This document shows positions 56,130 through 64,000 of a DNA stretch of 64,000 nucleotides, one piece after another. Numbering within the stretch: the stretch's first letter is position 1; each line of letters starts with the position of its first letter. Source of the DNA: Verrucomicrobiia bacterium (GTDB lineage Bacteria; Verrucomicrobiota; Verrucomicrobiia; Limisphaerales; JADLHS01); the NCBI GenBank assembly GCA_023953615.1, contig JAMLJH010000002.1, forward strand, positions 124,001 through 188,000, given 5' to 3'. Position numbers and translations under genes: made by a program. Below the pieces are notes generated by a model. That model saw only the letters and a program-made list of their open reading frames with translations. It had not been told where the DNA came from and searched no databases.

Positions 56130-56957
56130 ATGGAGACGCAACTGCGAGACAAGGTGGTGCTCATTACCGGCGCTTCCGGTGGGATAGGGAGGGCGCTGGC
56201 GCGGGGCTTCGCGCGTGAAGGCGCCAAGCTGATTTTGCATTGCCACAAAAATCTGGCCGCCGCGCGCCGACTGCAAAAAGAATCAAGCTCAATTGAATCC
56301 TTGGTGGTCAGTGCGGATTTGACCAGGGAAGTGGCAGTCCGAAAACTTTTCACCGCCGCGCTGAAACGGTTTGGTCGGTTGGACACGCTCATTGCGAACG
56401 CCGGTCAATGGGAGCAGCGCGAGGTGCCTTTGTGCGAAATGTCGCTCGCGCAATGGCGTAAAACTCAAGACGGCGTGCTCACTGCGACGTTTCTTTGTGC
56501 GCGGGAATTTTTCCGCATCGTGGCCCGGCAAAAAACCGGCAACGCCGTGTTGATCGGTTCCACGGCGGCGGTTTTTGGCGAGGCGGGTCACGCGGATTAC
56601 GCCGCCGCCAAAGCTGCGCTCACCTACGGTCTTACGCGCACGCTGAAGAACGAAATCGCCCGCCTGGCGCGGCCCACGAAACATTATTGTGGCGGCCGCA
56701 TCAATTGCGTTTGTCCGGGCTGGACGGTGGTGTCGCGCAACGCCGCCAAACTGGGGGACGCTGCCGTCGTCCGCAAGGTTGCCGCCACCCTGGCGTTGCC
56801 TAAAATTGCGCGCCCCGAGGACATCGCCAACGCCGTGGTGTTTCTTTCCTCAGACCAACTTGCGGGTCACATCACTGGACAAACCCTCGTCATTGCAGGC
56901 GGCATGGAAGGGCGCACCCTTTGGTCGGCGAGCGAGATTGACCCAGCCCACGTCTGA
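56130..56957 (+). CDS. SDR family oxidoreductase
   Basis: 275 residues. Start METQLRDKVVLITGASGGIG with the Rossmann TGASGGIG; NAG at about 90; Ser in LIGSTAAVFGEAG; YAAAK as the catalytic Tyr-Lys; C-terminal ITGQTLVIAGG. Classical FabG/pteridine-reductase-like. An unusual insertion RPTKHYCGGRINCVCPGW carries two extra cysteines. Substrate not deducible. Confidence 0.9.
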   Translation: METQLRDKVVLITGASGGIGRALARGFAREGAKLILHCHKNLAAARRLQKESSSIESLVVSADLTREVAVRKLFTAALKRFGRLDTLIANAGQWEQREVPLCEMSLAQWRKTQDGVLTATFLCAREFFRIVARQKTGNAVLIGSTAAVFGEAGHADYAAAKAALTYGLTRTLKNEIARLARPTKHYCGGRINCVCPGWTVVSRNAAKLGDAAVVRKVAATLALPKIARPEDIANAVVFLSSDQLAGHITGQTLVIAGGMEGRTLWSASEIDPAHV

Positions 56958-57137
56958 GTCGCGGAGAGCTTCGGCCGCGGCATTGATTTTGATTTCATCT
57001 CCTCGTCCTTTTCGCCATCGCTTTGTTTTCCGCCAACGGCGAGCAATTGACGCGACGGTTGCAGGTGGAAATTGTCGCGGCGCAAATTGCGCGAGGCGTA
57101 GCCCGTCGGCCATCTCGTGCAAGGCCCGCTTATCGAA

Positions 57138-58382
57138 CTACGCCCGCGGCTCCAATGCGACGGTCGGCCACTGGAAGCTGCGGTTGACTGGCGCGGCATC
57201 CGCCGCTTGAAGCGTTTCCGTCATACTGGCTTCCTTGGTTTCCTCGGTGGTTTTACCCTTCAAATACGTGCCGTAGCCGATGATGATGGTGGAAAGAATC
57301 AGCGTGGCGATGCCGGCGGCGATGAGCGCGTGCGCCTTGCTGCTGGCGCCGTTCCATTCGCGCAGAATCCAACCCCACATTGTGCTGAAAATGATGATGC
57401 TGGCCATGTGCAACGTCCACGAAGCGAATCCGTATTTGCCCATCTGCGTTTCGCCCATCGTGTAGAAAAAGAATTGAAAATACCACAGCGTGCCGGCCAA
57501 CGCGGAAAAGAAGTAATTGTTCAACCGGGGAATTTTCGAACGGCTCGCGTCGTCGCCGCCATCCGTCACGCCGCTTAGATTGGCGTGCTCCTCCCGCAAG
57601 TGCGCCGCGAGGTATTGGTAGCCGGAACGATTTTTCAGATTCAAAAACGCGCACCAGACAAAGTTCGTGGTGAAGCCGCCCAGCAGCACGACCACCAGTT
57701 TGGGCAGGCCGCTCCAGATCACCGTGGTCCCGGCGGCGACGGAAGCTTCGCCGATCGGGGTGCCGGCGGTCAGCGCGAACGCAAAGCAGGCGCTCATGAT
57801 GCCGGAGAAGGTGGCAACGAGAATTCCCTTGGTGAAATTGAACTCGGCGATGGTTTTTTTCTTCTCGGCTTCCGGCATCTCGCGTTCCTTCGTCAACCCG
57901 GCATACGCCGCCACGGCGATACCCACGAGACAGACGCCCACGCCGGCCAAAGTGATTTTACCGGGGGTTGTGGCCGCGATTTCAGTGATGGTTTCCGCCA
58001 CCGGAATTGTAGGCGTGAACAGCTTGAAGATGGGCGGCAGCAACGTGCCGAACGCCGCCGTGTAGCCGAGCGCCACCCCCATGCCGAGTGACATGCCGAG
58101 GTAGCGCATCGTCAGCCCGAAGGTCAATCCGCCCAGACCCCACATGGCACCGAAGAAATACGTCCACCAAAGCGTGCTACCGGTCTGTTGTTGAAGCACG
58201 CCGAGCAGGTCGTTGGTCATCAACAGCGCCAGCAGCCACGGACAGATGATCCAGGAGAAAAATCCTCCCACCAGCCAGTAGGTTTCCCAAGACCATTTTC
58301 TTACCGCCTTGTAGGGAACGTAAAAACTCCCGGAGGCGAGACCACCGAGCCAGTGAAAAAAGACGCCGAGGAACGGATTCAT
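57138..58382 (-). CDS. rhaT: L-rhamnose-proton symporter (RhaT-type)
   Basis: 414 residues, about ten membrane helices. Start MNPFLGVFFHWLGGLASGSF (typical: RhaT N-terminus with HWLGGLASGSFYVPYKAVRKW), SWETYWLVGGFFSWI, GLTFGLTMRYLGMSLGMGVA, and a charged C-terminal tail. Imports rhamnose and related 6-deoxyhexoses with protons. Without rhaA/B/D neighbours, but consistent with the rhamnogalacturonan lyase in this window. Confidence 0.93.
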   Translation of the reverse strand: MNPFLGVFFHWLGGLASGSFYVPYKAVRKWSWETYWLVGGFFSWIICPWLLALLMTNDLLGVLQQQTGSTLWWTYFFGAMWGLGGLTFGLTMRYLGMSLGMGVALGYTAAFGTLLPPIFKLFTPTIPVAETITEIAATTPGKITLAGVGVCLVGIAVAAYAGLTKEREMPEAEKKKTIAEFNFTKGILVATFSGIMSACFAFALTAGTPIGEASVAAGTTVIWSGLPKLVVVLLGGFTTNFVWCAFLNLKNRSGYQYLAAHLREEHANLSGVTDGGDDASRSKIPRLNNYFFSALAGTLWYFQFFFYTMGETQMGKYGFASWTLHMASIIIFSTMWGWILREWNGASSKAHALIAAGIATLILSTIIIGYGTYLKGKTTEETKEASMTETLQAADAAPVNRSFQWPTVALEPRA

Positions 58383-58579
58383 GAATTAGTGCGTTGATTA
58401 ATATCCGCAAAGATATGGGGCGAATTCTAGGACTCAGTGGCAGCGTGGCAAGTCTCGTTTGTTGAATCCCCGCCGATAGTTATCGAGGATCAAATCATTT
58501 CGCGCGCGGAATCGGAGACTTCACCCGGGGACATATTGTTTGTCTCGGTCAACCTCCAGTGCTTAACTACGCCTTGATA

Positions 58580-61441
58580 ATGACCGTTTCCATCGCACCA
58601 AACTGGTTTGCTTGCGCCCGGCGGCAAACATTTCAACTGCTCCTGAGCTTCGTGGTTGCGACCGGGATGTGGCTCGTGCCGTCACGAAGTCAGGCCGCCA
58701 CGCTGGTTCTCGATGGCTTTGACTATCCCACCACTCCGGCGGCGCAGGCGGCGTGGAGTGGCAGCAGCGGTCCAGCCGTGAACATGTTGGATCAGGGCGC
58801 ATGGGGTGTGGAGCGGGTGATGGTGGCCAATTGTGATTTCGCCACGCGCGAAAGCCGCTGCTATTGGGACCGGAGCGTCGCGCTGAATCTTTCGACCTAT
58901 GTGGCCTTTGAATTGGAGGTGTACGCGCCTGATCCCGGCGCCGTTTCCGCGTTCACGTTGTACTTTCGTTCAGGTGGCGGTTGGTATGGCGCTTCGGCGT
59001 CATTGACCAAAACCGGCTGGCAAACTTTGCGCTTTGGTCGCGACAATTTCATCGTGGAAGGCACGCCCGTCGGTTGGGAGCAGATTGATCAAATCCGGCT
59101 CTCTCCCTGGAAAGCCGGCGCTGAAAACACTTTCCTGGCGTTTCGCGAATTGCGCGCGGTGACCCCGGCGGTGTTGTTGGTGCGTGACCCGACCAGTTCC
59201 AATCCCGAGGTGGTGCAGCAAACCATTGACCGGCATCTGGCCTGGCTGGGCGAATACGACATTGATTGCGGCGTGATTACCCGGGCGGAGGTCGAGGCCG
59301 GATTGTTGCAGCAAAGCCAATTGGTCATCCTGCCTTACAACGAAACGGTTTCTGAGGCCGAGATGGTAAACTACGAAACATTCGCGGCGGCAGGCGGAAA
59401 GTTGATGGTGTATTACCTGTTACCCAGCCGGCTGGCGAGTTTGTTGCGCGTCAGTGTGACGGGGTGGACGCAAGGCGATTTTGCCACCTGGCATTTTGTT
59501 GATCCCAACATTCCGAATCTGCCTCCGCGCGTTCAGCAAGCGTCCTGGAACATCACCGGCGCCGCGCCCAACGGACCGCAGGCGCGGATTACTGCCATGT
59601 GGGAAAACAGTCAGGGGCAAAGCACCGGAAAGGCCGCGTGGTTGGCGAGCGACCGCGGCTTTTTCATGTCGCACATTTTGTTGGGCGATGATGCTGATGA
59701 AAAATCGTACGCGTTGTTGTGTCTGGTGGGATCGCTGTTGCCCGATGTCTGGTCCGCAGCGGCTGCCGGGGCGATTAATCAAATCGGCCAAATTGGACCG
59801 TACCAGAGCTATGACGAGGCTCTATCGGACCTTCACCACCAGGCCGCGCCCACGCTGCGCGCGCCGTTCGTGGAAGATGAACTGCAGGCGGCCACCACGA
59901 ACCGCAGTCTGGCGCTCGCCGAGCAGGCGGTGGGGCATTATGCGCAGGCGATCGCGGCGGCTCACGCCGCACGGACGCATTTGCGGCGGGCGTATGTTTT
60001 GAGTCTGCGGCCCGCTTATCCCGAAGTCCGCGCGTTCTGGGAACATCACGCCACCGGCCCGTATCCGGGCAATTGGCCGGCGGCAATCGAGGCACTGGCG
60101 ACCAACCAATTCAACGCCATCATTCCCAACATGCTTTGGGGCGGGCTGGCGCATTACGACAGCGCCTATCTGCCGCACTCGGCCGAGTTCGATCAATACG
60201 GTGATCAGATCACGGCGTGCGTCAACGCGGCGCACGCGCGCGGCTTGCAGGTGCATGTCTGGAAGGTTTGTTGGAATCTGCTGGGCGCGCCGACGGCGTT
60301 CATCAACTCGATGCGCGCGGCGCAACGCACCCAGGTATCCAGCTCCGGAGAGCCGTCGGATTGGCTCTGCCCCTCGCATCCCGACAACTTCGCGCTGGAA
60401 ACCAATTCACTGCTCGAGGTGGTGCGCAATTATGACGTGGACGGCATTCACTTCGATTACATCCGGTATCCGGATGGAGACCATTGTTACTGCAACGGCT
60501 GCCGCACGCGTTTTCAGGCGCAAACCGGACTTACCGTCGCCAACTGGCCGACGGACGTGCTGACGTCCGGGACGTTGCGCACGGCTTTTCTCGATTGGCG
60601 TCGCGCGCAGATCACGCATCTGGTCGAAGTGGTTTATCAGCAGGTCAAAGCCTTGAAGCCGCAGGTGCAAGTTTCGGCGGCAGTTTGGCCCGATGCGCCC
60701 AGCGCTTACGACGGGGTGGGACAGGATTGGCGGCTCTGGGTCACGAACGGCATTTTGGATTTTGTTTGCCCCATGGATTATCTCACCACGGAAGCCGCGT
60801 TTGCGAATACGGTGTCGCGCCAGCTTGATTGGGTTGGCGGGCGAATGCCGGTCTATCCCGGCATTGGCGCGTGGCAGATTCCGTTGGACACCGCACTGGC
60901 GCAATTGCAAGCCACCCGCGCCGCGCATACGGACGGATTTGTCATCTTTGAACTGAGTCCGGAGAGCGCGGCGAATCTATTGCCGGCCCTGGGCGCCGGG
61001 GCCACCGCTCCCGACGAGCCGGATGAGGATCAGGATGAACTACCAGATAGTTGGGAGTTGAAATGGTTTGGTAATCGCACGACCGCGGGGCGGTTCACCG
61101 ATTTCAATGGCGACGGCCGCAGTGATTATGCGGAATACGTGGCCGGCACCTCGCCCACGAACGCGCTCGATGTTTTGGAATTGAGCGGCGCTTGGGAAAA
61201 TCAGCAGCTCACGCTTTCCTTCGTCTCCCGGGGCGTGGACGAGGTCGGCTATCAAAATGCCGCGCGTTACTACAGTTTGGAAACCACGCCGACGCTTCAG
61301 TTCGCAGCGGCTTGGACGCCGGTGACCGGGTTCGATGCGCTGCCGGCAGCTCCCGGCGTTCACATCGTGAACTATATCGTGCCAAATCAAGCGGCGGCGG
61401 CGTACTACCGGTTGCGCGTTTGGTTGCAGCAAAAACCATGA
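58580..61441 (+). CDS. Secreted GHL10 (DUF187) glycoside-hydrolase-like protein
   Basis: 953 residues from ATG 58580 (GTG at 58559 is an alternative). Signal peptide with FQLLLSFVVATGMWL. Residues about 40-200 are a jelly-roll binding region, then a Rossmann-like part with VILPYNETVSEAEMVNYETF. The GHL10 TIM barrel (about 480-800) shows RGLQVHVWKVCWN, DYVDGIHFDYIRYPDG-like NYDVDGIHFDYIRYP, and CPMDYLTTEAAF. A Ca-binding thrombospondin-3-like segment (DEDQDELPDSWELKWF) leads to the C-terminal module ending AAYYRL. It probably acts on peptidoglycan or polysaccharide outside the cell. Confidence 0.87.
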   Translation: MTVSIAPNWFACARRQTFQLLLSFVVATGMWLVPSRSQAATLVLDGFDYPTTPAAQAAWSGSSGPAVNMLDQGAWGVERVMVANCDFATRESRCYWDRSVALNLSTYVAFELEVYAPDPGAVSAFTLYFRSGGGWYGASASLTKTGWQTLRFGRDNFIVEGTPVGWEQIDQIRLSPWKAGAENTFLAFRELRAVTPAVLLVRDPTSSNPEVVQQTIDRHLAWLGEYDIDCGVITRAEVEAGLLQQSQLVILPYNETVSEAEMVNYETFAAAGGKLMVYYLLPSRLASLLRVSVTGWTQGDFATWHFVDPNIPNLPPRVQQASWNITGAAPNGPQARITAMWENSQGQSTGKAAWLASDRGFFMSHILLGDDADEKSYALLCLVGSLLPDVWSAAAAGAINQIGQIGPYQSYDEALSDLHHQAAPTLRAPFVEDELQAATTNRSLALAEQAVGHYAQAIAAAHAARTHLRRAYVLSLRPAYPEVRAFWEHHATGPYPGNWPAAIEALATNQFNAIIPNMLWGGLAHYDSAYLPHSAEFDQYGDQITACVNAAHARGLQVHVWKVCWNLLGAPTAFINSMRAAQRTQVSSSGEPSDWLCPSHPDNFALETNSLLEVVRNYDVDGIHFDYIRYPDGDHCYCNGCRTRFQAQTGLTVANWPTDVLTSGTLRTAFLDWRRAQITHLVEVVYQQVKALKPQVQVSAAVWPDAPSAYDGVGQDWRLWVTNGILDFVCPMDYLTTEAAFANTVSRQLDWVGGRMPVYPGIGAWQIPLDTALAQLQATRAAHTDGFVIFELSPESAANLLPALGAGATAPDEPDEDQDELPDSWELKWFGNRTTAGRFTDFNGDGRSDYAEYVAGTSPTNALDVLELSGAWENQQLTLSFVSRGVDEVGYQNAARYYSLETTPTLQFAAAWTPVTGFDALPAAPGVHIVNYIVPNQAAAAYYRLRVWLQQKP

Positions 61442-61517
61442 GGCGTTCACCTCGCGGCGAGCGCCTCAGAGCGTTGCGACCACGACGGTCGCTTCATTGA
61501 AGCCACGCGCCTTTTGT

Positions 61518-62870
61518 TCAGGGCGTATAGTAGAGCTGATAAAACGCCCGTTCGTCGGGTGGAATCGAATGGGTCTCAGTTTCCCCGGTGGCGGTGAAAG
61601 TTGAGGTCGTCCACATGCTGAAATCCGAGGTCTGCCGCAGCGTATAAGTCGTGCCCGGAAGCAAATTGCTCATTTCCAGACTCAGGTTTTCAGCAGTCGC
61701 GATGATTGCCAATTTGGGCGGGAGCGTGATGCGCAGGTCATCCACATAGAACGTGCCGGATCGTCCCGGACTTTCGTCCGTGCCATCCCAACCCTCCACC
61801 AAAATCCGCCAGCGCATCAAGTTGCCCTTGTCCACGGTGGATAGTTTCCAGAAGGCCGCTGCCGGGACTCGCACCAATTGCCAGTCGGGAGCGACGACCA
61901 GCGGGGTTGCCGTATAATGAATGGCGGCCCCCACGCTATCGTAGAACGAAATGTAAAACACCGTGCCGCCATCCAGCACGGGTTCCATGGTGGGATCCCC
62001 CTTCACCCAGAATTGCACGACCGCATTCTCGGGCAACGAAAACGGGGCGACTTCAGGCGACATTACGGCGCCCCACGGGTAACGACCCGACGCGAAGTCT
62101 ATCGCCAGTTTGAGTGCCTGGTTGCCTTGCGGTGCGGGGCTGGCCAGGGAGGCGCTGGTCGCCGTCGCCACCGGACTGTTGACGATGGAATAGAATGCGT
62201 TCAAGTCGTCGTCATTTACATAACTTTCGAAATCATCAATCAACCCCCGCATGGGTGCGGGCGGCGGAAAATCAATCAACTCGTCATCCCGCACGGTGAT
62301 GTCATCCACGCGAAGCGTTGCCTCGTAAGGCGCGCCGGCCGGAGAACCCTGGCCATAGATGAAAAGCCTGAATTTGACGATGTCATTCAGATCGGGCAGA
62401 CCCGTGGAGTCCCAGGGCTTCTCAATGTTATTGGCGAGCTGATTAACCACCTGCCAATTGGTGCTGGTGGGAATGGGCATGCCCCAGCGACCGAAGTTGC
62501 CCTGCGAATCGTAGGCATACAGATAAAATTGCGTGAAGGTGCCGTTCGCAAATGCCGGGTCTCCGGCGATCCGGAGTGAAATGTATTGATTCGTATTAAT
62601 CGCCAGCGGCGTTTCCAGCATCGGCCCATTAATAATCTGCGTGTCCCATTCGCTCTCACCGAAATAGCGATAAATCTCCAGGGACTTGGTACCCGTGGAA
62701 CCTGTCGCCACATTATCCGAGAGCAGCACATAACCGCTCTCCGCGAACCAGTTCGCATACAAATCGTCATCGCTGGCGTATTCAAAATTCTCAATGACAG
62801 TCTGACCGCTGGCGGTCAAAACCAGCAGGGTGCTACTCAAAGCAAGCAGAGTCTTGGTATTTATTTTCAT
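61518..62870 (-). CDS. Secreted protein with two carbohydrate-binding-like domains
   Basis: 450 residues. Signal peptide MKINTKTLLALSSTLLVLTA. Two similar beta-sandwich domains (about 25-200, TVIENFEYASDDDLYANWF, LRVDDITVRDDE; and 210-390, GLIDDFESYVNDDDLNAFY, FYVDDLRITLP) of the galactose-binding/CBM type. The C-terminal module ends RAFYQLYYTP. AAAGG sits before the ATG. Probably binds an extracellular polysaccharide. Convergent with the GHL10 gene. Confidence 0.8.
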   Translation of the reverse strand: MKINTKTLLALSSTLLVLTASGQTVIENFEYASDDDLYANWFAESGYVLLSDNVATGSTGTKSLEIYRYFGESEWDTQIINGPMLETPLAINTNQYISLRIAGDPAFANGTFTQFYLYAYDSQGNFGRWGMPIPTSTNWQVVNQLANNIEKPWDSTGLPDLNDIVKFRLFIYGQGSPAGAPYEATLRVDDITVRDDELIDFPPPAPMRGLIDDFESYVNDDDLNAFYSIVNSPVATATSASLASPAPQGNQALKLAIDFASGRYPWGAVMSPEVAPFSLPENAVVQFWVKGDPTMEPVLDGGTVFYISFYDSVGAAIHYTATPLVVAPDWQLVRVPAAAFWKLSTVDKGNLMRWRILVEGWDGTDESPGRSGTFYVDDLRITLPPKLAIIATAENLSLEMSNLLPGTTYTLRQTSDFSMWTTSTFTATGETETHSIPPDERAFYQLYYTP

Positions 62871-63220
62871 AAGTTGCCTTTCGTCGTTATCGGTTTACCG
62901 TCCGACTCTGGGCCGGTGACGATTGGAAGTCAAAATGTTTCTGCCCGCCGTTCACAATGCTTGCCTCAACCAACGGCCTCGCGGGTCGCCAAAGGCGACC
63001 AATTCCAGAGCCACATGAAATACTTACTGTTTGTGGAATTATTTTGACGCATCGAGATCGCGACCGGGTTAATCGGATCACTTATTAAGTCGCGTGATTC
63101 GAGGCCAATCCGGCGGGAAGCCTGCCCGAATCAATCTGCATTTTTGAGCCGCCACCTGCCGATTTGAATCGCTGGTAGCCTGGCGCGCGGATTTGTGTTA
63201 TTTCATGGCTGAGAAAAATC

Positions 63221-64000
63221 ATGCGCGGATTGCCCCGTTATCTGAAAACCGTCCTTTGGCTGGTCCTGGCTGTACTTCTCAACGGAGTGACATCCCGAAG
63301 CGCCTCTGCCGCGGCGATGGCCCGGTTGAACGGCAGCTTCATTCAGTATTGGAGCGTCATGCAATCGTGGCCCGACCAAAACTGGCAGACCATTTTGGGT
63401 CGCATGCAGGAACTGCAGATGGACACCGTGATCATTCAAGCATTGGCCAGCGAGAACAGCGATGGCTCGATCTACTCGTTCATCGGCGCTCCGGGAGAGC
63501 CTGATCCGACCGAAACGATTCTGCGCTATGCCGACACGAATAATTTCAAAGTCTTTCTCGGTCTTTACATGCTGAATTGGAATCACGACATGGTTGGCGC
63601 GGATTTTTTGGCGGAAACCCAATCGCGCATGGCGGCCGTGGTGCAACAGGCGTGGACGCGTTATCTGACCAATAACGCGCATCCGTCCTTTGCCGGTTGG
63701 TATATTCCGTACGAACCGTGGACGGCCGCCTATACGCCGGCGGAAATCACCCGCCTGCGCGCTTTCTTCCAGAACATCACGAGTGCGTGCGAACAAATCG
63801 CCGGAGACCGGCCGGTGGCGATCTCGCCGTTCATCAGCGGGTGGCGACCGAATCCGTGTCAGGTCGAAAGCCTCTACAGTGAATTGCTCAATGGATCCGG
63901 TCTCAGCATCGTGCTGTTGCAGGACAGTGTGGGTGCGCAACAATGGAATGACGACATTGTCCAACGCACCGCGCCCTATTTTCAAGCTTTCCAAAATGCC
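63221..64000 (+). CDS. Secreted DUF4434 (glycoside-hydrolase-like) protein, 5' part
   Basis: First 260 residues, cut by the window end. ATG 63221 (MRGLPRYLKTVLWLVLAVLL) gives a signal peptide. The DUF4434 barrel starts NGSFIQYWSVMQSWPDQNW, LQMDTVIIQALASEN, FKVFLGLYMLNWNHDM, FAGWYIPYEPW, ISPFISGWRPNP. The frame is open to position 64000. Belongs to the same carbohydrate-related set as its neighbours. 62871-63220 has no gene. Confidence 0.88.
   Translation, partial: MRGLPRYLKTVLWLVLAVLLNGVTSRSASAAAMARLNGSFIQYWSVMQSWPDQNWQTILGRMQELQMDTVIIQALASENSDGSIYSFIGAPGEPDPTETILRYADTNNFKVFLGLYMLNWNHDMVGADFLAETQSRMAAVVQQAWTRYLTNNAHPSFAGWYIPYEPWTAAYTPAEITRLRAFFQNITSACEQIAGDRPVAISPFISGWRPNPCQVESLYSELLNGSGLSIVLLQDSVGAQQWNDDIVQRTAPYFQAFQNA

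Noticed and set aside
63203..63994. 263-residue minus-strand open frame
   Set aside because: It mirrors the clear plus-strand DUF4434 gene with signal peptide; its translation is His/Arg-rich without domains.

Overview
The window reads as a chromosomal segment of a moderately GC-rich bacterium of the PVC group, most probably Verrucomicrobiota (Limisphaerales/Pedosphaera-like). This placement is inferred from a three-part dehydrogenase/HEAT/cytochrome c protein of the PVC type (38.1-41.1 kb), many Tat- or Sec-exported enzymes (Gfo/Idh/MocA, metallophosphatase, amidohydrolase), polysaccharide-active proteins (GxGYxYP, PL4 lyase, GHL10, DUF4434), a recurring C-terminal module on secreted proteins ending in F/Y-Y-R, and abundant palindromic intergenic repeats. 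No database search was run.

Layout. 0-4.3 kb: the 3' end of a eukaryote-type hisA, a secreted CAP protein, an Mrr-type endonuclease and YegP. 4.4-5.2 kb: decayed PVC cytochrome fragment and GAGACG-centred palindromes. 5.3-9.0 kb: a 2-oxo acid dehydrogenase operon (E1 alpha, E1 beta, E2) ending in a thioredoxin-like [2Fe-2S] ferredoxin. 9.0-12.6 kb (minus strand): panB, then an outer-membrane protein, thiG, a heptose kinase and a small ORF, the last three overlapping. tRNA-Arg(ACG) at 12.8 kb. 13-18.5 kb: ceramidase-like protein, purB, two unknown genes embedded in repeats, folE2. 18.7-25.6 kb: GxGYxYP protein, rhamnogalacturonan lyase, an SDR and an RlmI-like methyltransferase. 25.7-27.4 kb: a YlbF-like protein with a Cys/Gly tail and a beta-propeller protein.

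The most notable locus is 27.4-35.5 kb: a chromosomal integron. An IntI-type tyrosine recombinase with the integron-specific insert is transcribed rightwards. To its left lie at least four cassettes with every gene on the opposite strand, separated by attC sites that carry inverted GCCTAAC/GTTAGGC cores and bulged inner arms. Two of the three recognised attC sites are each split by a full-length IS110/IS1111-type element, at different positions, and a third IS110 fragment lies at the distal end of the array. The cassettes encode small membrane, lipoprotein or secreted proteins and one unknown soluble protein; one cassette carries two overlapping genes.

35.8-48.7 kb: trpB without trpA, amidohydrolase, PVC heme protein, metallophosphatase, Gfo/Idh/MocA oxidoreductase, a secreted protein, DUF192 lipoprotein, Ppx/GppA phosphatase, and a type III restriction-modification remnant in which the start of mod is fused in frame to the end of res. 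49-58.4 kb: DNA repair (type 4-like UDG, mutM), GNAT, M20 peptidase, RRM protein, pyrH, an SDR and a RhaT-type rhamnose symporter. 58.5-64 kb: secreted glycoside-hydrolase-like and carbohydrate-binding proteins, the last cut by the window end. Together with PL4 and RhaT these suggest a heterotroph using rhamnose-rich plant or algal polysaccharide.
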